Positions 16,508 to 23,643 of a DNA stretch of 37,139 bases are shown in pieces (position 1 is the first letter of the stretch; every line of letters starts with the position of its first letter). Below the pieces are notes generated by a model that made no database searches, was not told where the DNA came from, and saw only the letters and a list, made by a program, of their open reading frames with translations. The position numbers and the translations under genes were made by a program. Source of the stretch: Robiginitomaculum sp. (GTDB lineage: Bacteria > Pseudomonadota > Alphaproteobacteria > Caulobacterales > Maricaulaceae); contig JAESTZ010000094.1 of NCBI GenBank assembly GCA_016763315.1, forward strand, positions 1-37,139. The letters run 5' to 3'.

Positions 16508-17994
16508 GACTTGGCCTCAATGATTGATTTATTACTGAATTTAGCAGTAATAATTTTGCGACAATCTGCCAAGTTAAGAGCAAAAGCTGCAATCCCATAC
16601 ACCAGTATTCCGACACCGGCCATTATCAGTAATTTTGCGAAATCGGCCATATCATCAGGTATGGGCAAAGCTAAAACAGCTATTGCCATTAGCCCGCATG
16701 CTAATCCGGTTTTTGCGGCCTCAGCAAATGGCAGTGGTAATACAAAATGCCTTCTGCCAATTACGGCACTCATCACCATAGAGATGCTATAAGCGATAAT
16801 CGTTGCCACAACTGCGCCCATAAGTCCCATAATCGGCAGTAGAGCAAAATTAAGGGCAATATTCAAAACTGCCGGAACAGCAGTGACCAGCACCATAATT
16901 CTGGTGTGCTTGGAAAGAGTAAATGCCACTAACAGATAATAAGTAGTGATGCCATTCATCAACCCGGCCAGTGTGATCCATGGAATGATTGCTGCCGCGC
17001 CTTCTCGAAACTCGACACCGGTCATCACATTGGCCAAAGGTGCCGCCACCAATGCTATTCCGGTGGCCGCTGGAAATGTCATAAAGGCCATTACCCCAAA
17101 GGCTTTTTTAGCCATGTCACGGGCTTTTTGCGGATTGCCAAGTTCCAAAGCTGCGATCAATAATGGTCCCGCCGCCATGCCCGCCCAGACGAATAATATA
17201 TCCAGTCCTCGGTTAGCAGTACCGTAACCGGCGGCGTAAATTCCTACTTGCGCATTGCCAAGTACTCCGGAAATAACAAATCTGTCACCAGCTTGCAGAA
17301 TATAACCAAGAATTACTGACAAGGATAATGGCATGCCATAGGCAAAAAACTGTTTTAGCTCACCGAATGAGGCCTTGCCACCTTTGGCGCGCACCAGCAT
17401 TTTCGGTAATTCGAATACCAAGGCAATGCTTGCGGAGATGGCCAGACCGGCAAACGGACCGGCGGCTTTGAGGTCTGTAGTGTAAACAATGGCAATACCA
17501 AGTCCGAAACTGGCCATGACATTGAAAAATTCGACAATAGAATAACGCTTTACTTCTCTGGCGGCCTTTCTTGCTTCAAGGCTCAAAATTAAAAAACTAC
17601 GGATCAGCATCGAGCCAAGCCCATAGGCCAGAACAGTTTTCATTTCCGCTGAAAAGGGCAGGGCGGTTATGGCAATAAAGCCTGTTATACCGACGATTAC
17701 AGTGCCTATTAGCAAATAATGAAATGCGGTTGCCAGATGATCTGCTAGCCGCTGATCGGCCTCGGCTCTAACATATGTGCGTGCTACTGCGGCTTCGATC
17801 CAGGTGAAGGCCAATGAGTGTGTGATGGTTACAATCGAGAATACTAACGAGTACAAACCGAACTGTTCAGGAGTTAATAAGCGCGTCAAAATAAATATTC
17901 CGCCAAAACCGGCAACGGCTTGCGCAATATTTAACGGCAGATATCCAATTAGATGTCGCCAGAGCATCTTATATTTCCCAAAAAAATCAATCAA
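16504..17994 (-). CDS. Lipid-linked oligosaccharide flippase (Wzx/PST family)
   Basis: A 496-residue integral membrane protein with about 14 hydrophobic helices, typical of the MOP-superfamily polysaccharide exporters. The N-terminus, with FGGIFILTRLLTPEQFGLYS, is the diagnostic first-helix signature. It should flip the undecaprenyl-diphosphate glycan repeat from the cytoplasmic to the periplasmic leaflet, upstream of the Wzy-like polymerase encoded at 12634-14070. It follows the phosphotransferase gene by 40 bp on the same strand and overlaps the next glycosyltransferase by ATGA. Nothing is missing. Confidence 0.9.
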   Translation of the reverse strand: MIDFFGKYKMLWRHLIGYLPLNIAQAVAGFGGIFILTRLLTPEQFGLYSLVFSIVTITHSLAFTWIEAAVARTYVRAEADQRLADHLATAFHYLLIGTVIVGITGFIAITALPFSAEMKTVLAYGLGSMLIRSFLILSLEARKAAREVKRYSIVEFFNVMASFGLGIAIVYTTDLKAAGPFAGLAISASIALVFELPKMLVRAKGGKASFGELKQFFAYGMPLSLSVILGYILQAGDRFVISGVLGNAQVGIYAAGYGTANRGLDILFVWAGMAAGPLLIAALELGNPQKARDMAKKAFGVMAFMTFPAATGIALVAAPLANVMTGVEFREGAAAIIPWITLAGLMNGITTYYLLVAFTLSKHTRIMVLVTAVPAVLNIALNFALLPIMGLMGAVVATIIAYSISMVMSAVIGRRHFVLPLPFAEAAKTGLACGLMAIAVLALPIPDDMADFAKLLIMAGVGILVYGIAAFALNLADCRKIITAKFSNKSIIEAKS

Positions 17995-18034
17995 ATAGCA
18001 TCATAATCGTAAACAGCTAATTTGTGGTGAATGC

Positions 18035-19615
18035 TTATCTGGTGTTTTCGCTATCACCCAATAAACAAGGAGCTGTTTTAAGCATTATCAGCAAGTCAAA
18101 CCAGAAATTGGCGCGTCCGATATATTCCACATCAAGCCGCACCCGCTCGCGCACATCATTCGCATTGTGCAACGGCCCTCTAGATCCATTGACCTGCGCC
18201 CACCCGGTTAGCCCCGGCTTTACCCGATGGCGGTGAGCGTATTCAGCGACCAGAAGCCGACTTTCCGTGTCGCCAGTGTGCATATCAATTGCGTGTGGAC
18301 GTGGCCCAACCAGTGACATATTGCCCATAAGTACATTGATAAGCTGTGGCAGCTCGTCCAATGAGGTGCGCCGGATAAATTTACCAACTTTGGTGATCCG
18401 CTCGTCACCTTGGGTTACTTGTTGTAACTTTGCGCTTGGTTGCTGCACCCGCATCGAGCGAAATTTGAAAACATTGATCACTTTATTGTTAAATCCGTGG
18501 CGTTTTTGACGAAACAAAACTGGCCCTTTGGAGTCCAGTTTAATTGCCAATGCCACCAGAGCCATTATTGGTGCAAATGCTATCAACATAAGACTAGCAA
18601 ACACTACGTCTTGCAGGCGTTTGGTGAATATCCGCATTTCGTTTGTCTGGCCGCCGGAAATAAACGCCATTGGCGCATTGGCGATTTTTGCCAAGCTGGT
18701 TTGTTGCGGGTTGAAATTGCCCATATCTACAAACAGAACCAAATCCTGTGGCAGGCCGCGCAATCGATCAATCATCGCCCGAACTCTAGTTGTTGCCGTT
18801 GATGTGACCGTAATAATAATACGATCAATATTTGGCAAATGCTCCCATTTAAGCAAATCATCTACATTGCCAATTACTGGAACTCCGGAAACTTGCTTGG
18901 GGCTACGTGCTGCGCGATCTTCAAAAATACCGGCTACATTTAGCTCCCCTGTTGCGGAGTTCTCTTCAATAAGTTTTTGTGCATTGGGGGTGGCTCCGAC
19001 CATTACCACATTGGTAGCCAAAGCTCCCGAGCGTGTCCAAGAAGTAATTAACGCCATATAATTTGCATGTAAGGCTAATATTGCCAGCGACGATACCGAT
19101 AATACCATTATTAAACCACTCATTTCAGCCAATGGTAACTGGCTCATTACTGCTAACAATGAGCTAAAGCCGGCTCCGACAATAAGTCCGCAAATCGTTT
19201 TACCCCAATGGGCGGTCAGTTTTTCATTGTGGGCGAAATTATAGCTATTGCAAATTGCCAAACCTGCGGCGACAAGGAAAGGTGCCAATACAAATTGTGC
19301 GCTAATAGCAAATGGCGCCATTCCCAATGGTAACGGCGAAACCGAATTGAATATATAAAGTGCAACAGCAACTAAAACGACAAAATCTACTGCTTGAAAT
19401 AACCGCAAAGCAAAGGCTTTCGCTACTCTGGAAGATGTTGGTGGAATAGTGGTAGTAGGCGTTGCTGTAGCTTTGGTAGTCTCTTGCGCGGCTATTACTG
19501 CGGTTATCACAGGGTTTGCCAACAAAAAACCCGGATCGTTTAGCTCGTTGGCCGGCATTGTTTTGTCAATGCTTGATAGGACAGGTTGATTGTCGGATTT
19601 TATAATTGCAACCAT
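18035..19615 (-). CDS. Polyprenyl-phosphate sugar phosphotransferase (WcaJ/WbaP-like)
   Basis: A 526-residue enzyme that starts glycan assembly by moving a sugar-1-phosphate to undecaprenyl phosphate. The N-terminal part holds four transmembrane helices and a CoA-binding-like domain (VMVGATPNAQKLIEE, GVPVIGNVDDLL). The C-terminal catalytic domain has the re-entrant helix, KFRSMR, DELPQLINVLMGNMSLVGPRP and the basic RVKPGLTGWAQVNG. The start is uncertain. The ATG at 19615 begins MVAIIKSDNQ, but the frame is open to 19741. It leads the minus-strand glycan operon and reads away from tRNA-Ser(GCT). Confidence 0.88.
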   Translation of the reverse strand: MVAIIKSDNQPVLSSIDKTMPANELNDPGFLLANPVITAVIAAQETTKATATPTTTIPPTSSRVAKAFALRLFQAVDFVVLVAVALYIFNSVSPLPLGMAPFAISAQFVLAPFLVAAGLAICNSYNFAHNEKLTAHWGKTICGLIVGAGFSSLLAVMSQLPLAEMSGLIMVLSVSSLAILALHANYMALITSWTRSGALATNVVMVGATPNAQKLIEENSATGELNVAGIFEDRAARSPKQVSGVPVIGNVDDLLKWEHLPNIDRIIITVTSTATTRVRAMIDRLRGLPQDLVLFVDMGNFNPQQTSLAKIANAPMAFISGGQTNEMRIFTKRLQDVVFASLMLIAFAPIMALVALAIKLDSKGPVLFRQKRHGFNNKVINVFKFRSMRVQQPSAKLQQVTQGDERITKVGKFIRRTSLDELPQLINVLMGNMSLVGPRPHAIDMHTGDTESRLLVAEYAHRHRVKPGLTGWAQVNGSRGPLHNANDVRERVRLDVEYIGRANFWFDLLIMLKTAPCLLGDSENTR

Positions 19616-19826
19616 GATCGATTTTCCCGATTCTTGTATCTGCCGGTAAATATAGGCAAACTTGCCCAACAGCCGGTTAAACATCGTGCTTAAATTTCGG
19701 TAAATGCAATGGTTAAAATATTTAATAGTTCGAGTTTGCAATAAGATAACCGGATAGAATAACCAAAGTGTGTTTTTGTTAAAAAACCGCTTGAATGCGT
19801 TTATTATAGCGGCTAAACCCGTCCAC

Positions 19827-19917
19827 GGAGAGGTGGCCGAGTGGTCGAAGGCGCTCCCCTGCTAAGGGAGTAGGCGGTGCTCCCGTCTCGAGGGTTCGAA
19901 TCCCTTCCTCTCCGCCA
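19827..19917 (+). tRNA. tRNA-Ser (anticodon GCT)
   Basis: The 91-nt class II tRNA has an acceptor stem GGAGAGG / CCTCTCC, a D-arm GGCCGAGTGGTCGAAGGC, anticodon loop CTGCTAA (GCT, reading AGC/AGT), a long variable arm, the T-arm GGGTTCGAATCCC and an encoded CCA at 19915-19917. All features are intact. Confidence 0.97.
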
Positions 19918-19962
19918 GCCGCCTTCATATTTCAAATAACAAATCATATGAGTTGTAAATAG

Positions 19963-19978
19963 CCCCGACATTGCGGGG
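19963..19978. other. CCCCG/CGGGG hairpin downstream of tRNA-Ser(GCT)
   Basis: A 5-bp GC stem (19963-19967 / 19974-19978) with loop ACATTG lies 45 bp after the tRNA. It has no T-run, so I do not call it a terminator. It opens the non-coding stretch that carries the ACAGGGAAA repeats. Confidence 0.3.
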
Positions 19979-20082
19979 GTTAGCGGGTTCGCTGTGTTCA
20001 GAGACCACGCACAGATGGGGTGTTTCAGGGTATTTTACGCATTAGTCTCTGTTGGGGTTTTTGTGGAGATCGGGTAGCTGGT

Positions 20083-20207
20083 TTTCCCTGTTATGGGGCT
20101 ATTTACAGGGAAATAAGTCATTTTTACAGGGAAATGCTATTGAAAACCCCGTATAGTTCATATTTTCAATGACTTGCAGGTGATTTTCCTAAACACACAA
20201 CAGGGAA
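20083..20207. repeat. Reiterated ACAGGGAAA / TTTCCCTGT motif
   Basis: Four copies occur in 125 bp: TTTCCCTGT at 20083-20091 (inverted), ACAGGGAAAT at 20105-20114 and 20126-20135, and ACAGGGAA at 20200-20207. The first two form an inverted repeat around a 13-nt spacer. An 8-bp inverted repeat ATTGAAAA / TTTTCAAT (20139-20146, 20163-20170) lies among them. The last copy falls exactly where the transposase reading frame stops resembling its family. No gene is seen in 19918-20206. Confidence 0.6.
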
Positions 20208-20711
20208 TTTTTGCATCGCTCGCTCTCGCCTCCGAAACGGTTGGTGTGAGTTTTCGCCGCGATTGTTGTACCATTGTCTGGTGTCGTGAATGTCTGTATT
20301 TCCAATCGTCTTCATGGCTGCTCGATATGATGTCAGTTTATCTGTAACTACTCGTTTAGGTCTCCCATAGCGTTTCATCAGTTTATGCAGAGACTTCAAT
20401 GCTGCCCTACGATCCCGGCGTTTTGTAACGAATGCTTCCAGCACTTCACCTTCCTGATCCACAGCACGCCACAGATAATGAAGCTCCTCATTGATCTTCA
20501 CAAAGACCTAGTCCAAATGCCAAGACCAGTTTGAATAATTCTGGTTCTTCACACGGTATTTTCTAATACCTATAGCGAACATAGACCGAACTTGTTCCAC
20601 CAATACCGGGTAATTTCTGGTGATGTTTTGAAATAACGAAACGGATTTTGCATCCCCAAACTGTACGAAATGCAGGTTATTTGTTCAAAGGCATTTTAAT
20701 CTAACAGTGCC
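20166..20711 (-). mobile_element. Decayed IS6-family insertion sequence
   Basis: The element remnant is bounded on one side by an IS6-like terminal sequence GGCACTGTT (complement of 20703-20711). On the other side it is cut near 20207, where transposase similarity ends at an ACAGGGAA motif. The second terminal repeat is not found, so it can no longer move by itself. It separates the glycan locus and tRNA-Ser(GCT) from the GABA-linked gene cluster. Confidence 0.75.
20207..20653 (-). pseudogene. IS6-family DDE transposase, multiply broken
   Basis: The ATG at 20653 opens MQNPFRYFKTSPEI, the normal N-terminus of this clade, but the text then jumps to TRYWWNKFG. About 35 expected residues are missing, including the helix-turn-helix. 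A one-base loss follows at FG-MFA. In WSWHLD the first catalytic aspartate is followed by TAG where a Glu codon is expected, leaving an open frame of only about 110 residues. That part still has LHYLWRAVDQEGEV, RVVTDKLTSYRAAMK (second Asp) and NNRGENSHQPFRRRERAMQKF (catalytic Glu). Similarity ends at MQKF, and the 3' end is foreign. Three independent lesions show an old, inactive copy. Confidence 0.85.
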
Positions 20712-20735
20712 AGAATTGGCTTACTCGATAAAGTA

Positions 20736-22595
20736 ATGTATCGGTTACACATGATAACGGATCCTTCTCATACTGCAAATCTGCGCATTGCGATTGACCG
20801 CAATAGCTCGCTCTCCATGCAAGAACAAATTCGTCGCAAGATTATTGACGATATTGCCTTGGGGGTATTGATTGCCGGAACGCGTATGCCACCGAGTAGG
20901 CAATTAGCCCATGACCTTGGTGTCTCTAGAAACACCATAATCATGGCCTATGACCGGCTGGTGTCCGATGGCCATTTAATCAGTAAGGATCGACGCGGTT
21001 TGTTTGTTCGTGAGGGTATGTTCGGGCGCGATCTTGGTGCGATACAGGTCACCGGCTCCAGACAGAGTATAAACCAATCCGTATGGCACGCGCGCCTAGC
21101 CACGGTAGCATTGCCTAGTTTGACCTCGGTCTTGCCTCCAGATTGGGATCAATATCCATACCCGCTGGTCGACGGCCCTTTTGATCGCTCATTATTTCCT
21201 GTGGCGCAGTGGCGAGAAGCCAGCCGCCGCGCGCTTTCGGTTCAAGAAATCAATATTTGGACGCGCAATGCCGGTGATGCCGATGATCCGATGTTAGTGG
21301 ACGAATTAAGGCGCAAAGTTTTGCCGTTAAATGGCATTAGCGTGCAGTCCGAAGAAGTTTTGGTGACCACGGGGGCGCAACAGGCCTTAAGTCTGGTATG
21401 TGATCTTTTGGTGCATGATGGCATGCGGGTAGTTCTGGAAAATCCCTGCCATCCTGAATTACGGATGCTATTGCAAAAAAAGAAAGTCCAAATTACGGCT
21501 CTTGATGTGGATGAAAACGGCATGCAACTAAGTGCCGAGGCAATACAGGCCGCGGATATTATTTTTATATCTCCTGGTTGCCAGCGCCCAACCGGGGCGA
21601 CTTTGTCCGACGAGCGCCGGGCTTTGTTATTGCAGATTGCTGCAGAATCAGGGAAAATTATTGTCGAAGATGATTGCCAATGGGAAACCAGCTTGAGCAC
21701 CAATGCTCTGCCAGCCTTGCGCGGCATGCCGGGCGGAGAAAACGTGATCTATATGGCGACATTGGCACAACCATTAGCACCAGCCATCCGGTTGGGGGTG
21801 CTGGTAGCGCCTATCCCGGTCATCCGCGCCGCACGAAATTTGCGACGCATTACCGCGCGCCACCCAGCCTTGAGCATACAGCGCACTTTTGCCCACATGT
21901 TGGCGCTTGGTCATTATGCGGCGCTGCTGAGGCATGTTGAAGAAGCGTTTGCTAAGCGCATGATCGCTTTGCGTGAAGCACTTAACTATTATCTGCCGAA
22001 CAAAATTTCCCTTTTACCAACTCTGATTGGGACTTCAGCTTGGATAACTGGCCCTAAAACCCTAGACACCCGGCTGTTGGTAAAACGCGCCGGAACTCAT
22101 GGTGTATTGATCGAGCCAGTGCACGATTATTATTCGCGCGCGGTTCCCAACAATGTTTTTCGTTTAGGTATTACCGGCCTTGTTGAAAGTAAAATTCGAG
22201 ATGGTGTTGCTGCTTTTGCAAATGCTTTTCGTGAAACCATGGATCCTACTCCTTCAAAAACTAACTTTGATGCAGCGCAAGCCCTTTCTGGGTCAGCCAT
22301 TAAGCGCGTCTGTAACGGAGCCAAATTACTATGTAAGACAGTATATGGCGATCCTTGCACCATCGTGCTGAGTCGTAATGGCGAGATGCAAGGTCGTGCC
22401 GGCTTTGCCAATGAAGATCGCGACCATGGTACGTGGTGGGTCGAGGGTGATTACTGGTGTCGCCAATGGCGGCAATGGTCCTATGGCGAAGTGGGTCGCT
22501 TTCGCGTGGTGTTACGGGGCGAGCGTATCGAATGGTTCCACCAAGACGGTCACCTTGTGGATTGGGCAATATTGGTGCGCCGTAACAAGAAGTAA
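20736..22595 (+). CDS. MocR/GabR-like GntR-family regulator with degenerate PLP site and extra C-terminal domain
   Basis: The protein has 619 residues. An N-terminal winged helix (about 27-95, with MPPSRQLAHDLGVSRNT) is joined to a fold-type I aminotransferase-like domain (about 130-499). Family landmarks are TTGAQQALSLVCDLL, SPGCQRPTGATLS and VEDDCQWE. In GabR, Asp279, Tyr281 and Lys312 hold PLP. Here the corresponding residues are D312, C314 and Q345, so the Schiff-base lysine and the ring tyrosine are lost; FRLG near 475 is kept. About 120 extra residues (500-619) end in a Trp/Cys-rich segment, GDYWCRQWRQWSYGE. It is placed to control the gabT/gabD cluster downstream, but probably not through a PLP-GABA aldimine. 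The start is the ATG at 20736, or 20751. Confidence 0.85.
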   Translation: MYRLHMITDPSHTANLRIAIDRNSSLSMQEQIRRKIIDDIALGVLIAGTRMPPSRQLAHDLGVSRNTIIMAYDRLVSDGHLISKDRRGLFVREGMFGRDLGAIQVTGSRQSINQSVWHARLATVALPSLTSVLPPDWDQYPYPLVDGPFDRSLFPVAQWREASRRALSVQEINIWTRNAGDADDPMLVDELRRKVLPLNGISVQSEEVLVTTGAQQALSLVCDLLVHDGMRVVLENPCHPELRMLLQKKKVQITALDVDENGMQLSAEAIQAADIIFISPGCQRPTGATLSDERRALLLQIAAESGKIIVEDDCQWETSLSTNALPALRGMPGGENVIYMATLAQPLAPAIRLGVLVAPIPVIRAARNLRRITARHPALSIQRTFAHMLALGHYAALLRHVEEAFAKRMIALREALNYYLPNKISLLPTLIGTSAWITGPKTLDTRLLVKRAGTHGVLIEPVHDYYSRAVPNNVFRLGITGLVESKIRDGVAAFANAFRETMDPTPSKTNFDAAQALSGSAIKRVCNGAKLLCKTVYGDPCTIVLSRNGEMQGRAGFANEDRDHGTWWVEGDYWCRQWRQWSYGEVGRFRVVLRGERIEWFHQDGHLVDWAILVRRNKK

Positions 22596-22619
22596 TATCC
22601 GGCTTCAGGTTTAACAAAA

Positions 22620-22648
22620 CTGGACTCAACGATTAGGTTCATCTGGAC
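22620..22648. promoter_or_regulatory. Direct repeat CTGGAC, candidate MocR-type operator
   Basis: CTGGAC at 22620-22625 and 22643-22648 repeats at a 23-bp period, about two helical turns, in the 134-bp gap between the regulator and the amidohydrolase. MocR regulators bind direct repeats, so this is a possible site. A hairpin CCCCG / CGGGG (22693-22709) lies just before the amidohydrolase ribosome-binding site. Both are inference from short motifs. Confidence 0.35.
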
Positions 22649-22729
22649 CTATTGTTAGCCTGCTCCAACCCATAGAAGTAACTTCAGGAAAACCCCGTGC
22701 AAAGCGGGGAAAAGTATTCAGGAGGTGCT

Positions 22730-23605
22730 GTGTCCAAATTTGCAATTGCCGCTCTGCAACTGGAGCTGGAATCCAAAGACAATATTGACCTGTTGTGCCA
22801 AGAAATTAGAATTGTGCGCAAAAGGTTTCCTTGGGTCGATATGGTTGTGCTTGCAGAACTGGCAAGTTTTGGCACCGGCCTAAAACATGCGCAAACCATG
22901 CCCGGCACAGCAGAACAGAGCTTTTGCACGTTGGCCAAAGAAACCGGACTATGGATATTGCCCGGCAGTTTGTATGAAAAAAAAGACGACAAGGTTTTCA
23001 ACACTGCTCCGGTCATAAACCCGGCAGGTGAAGTCGTTACCCGATGCCGCAAAATGTTTCCATTTTTGCCCTATGAAACCGGCGTTACCAGCGGCGAAGA
23101 ATTCACGGTTTTCAATATTAACGGCGTTGGCTGTTTTGGTGTTTCCATTTGTTATGACATGTGGTTTCCCGAAACTACACGCACATTGGTCTCCATGGGT
23201 GCCGAGGTAATTTTACACCCCAGCTTAACCAATACTTTGGATCGCGATGCAGAATTAGCGATTGCCAGATCTAGTGCTGTGACCAATCAATGTTATTTTT
23301 TCGATATTAATTCTGCGGGAAAATTGGCTTTTGGGCGCTCAATCATCGCGGGGCCCGGCGGCGAAATCATCCATCAAGCGGGTGCAGGTCGCGAGATTAT
23401 ACCGATCGAGATTGATCTGGAATATGTGCGCCGAGTACGGACACAGGGCTGGCACAATTTAGCCCAACCTTTGAAAAGCTTTCGCGACCACAAAACACCT
23501 TTTCCAATTTATCAGAACCACAATAACTCATCTGCTCTTACGGAGCTCGGCCCATTAGCCATGGCCAAAAAAGCGAACACCAACAAAGACAATAAAAGCC
23601 AATGA
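22730..23605 (+). CDS. Carbon-nitrogen hydrolase (nitrilase superfamily)
   Basis: A 291-residue cytoplasmic amidase-type enzyme. The catalytic triad is E43 (VVLAELASFG), K108 (CRKMFPFLPYE) and C141 (GVSICYDMWFPE). A second conserved block, ILHPSLTNTLDRDAELAIAR, follows. The GTG at 22730 has a perfect AGGAGG (22720-22725), so it is preferred to the longer frame. No signal peptide is seen. The superfamily hydrolyses amides, nitriles or carbamoyl groups; the substrate cannot be read. Between a GabR-like regulator and gabT/gabD, an amide of GABA or a related omega-amino acid is a reasonable guess. The C-terminus is a polar, Lys/Asn-rich tail. Confidence 0.85.
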   Translation: MSKFAIAALQLELESKDNIDLLCQEIRIVRKRFPWVDMVVLAELASFGTGLKHAQTMPGTAEQSFCTLAKETGLWILPGSLYEKKDDKVFNTAPVINPAGEVVTRCRKMFPFLPYETGVTSGEEFTVFNINGVGCFGVSICYDMWFPETTRTLVSMGAEVILHPSLTNTLDRDAELAIARSSAVTNQCYFFDINSAGKLAFGRSIIAGPGGEIIHQAGAGREIIPIEIDLEYVRRVRTQGWHNLAQPLKSFRDHKTPFPIYQNHNNSSALTELGPLAMAKKANTNKDNKSQ

Positions 23606-23643
23606 TCAAACCATCAAATTTCGGGGACAAAAGGAGATTTCCA

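Noticed and set aside
21242-21727. 161-codon minus-strand frame inside the MocR gene
   Set aside because: It is a shadow: no ribosome-binding site or domain is seen, and the plus-strand text is conserved.
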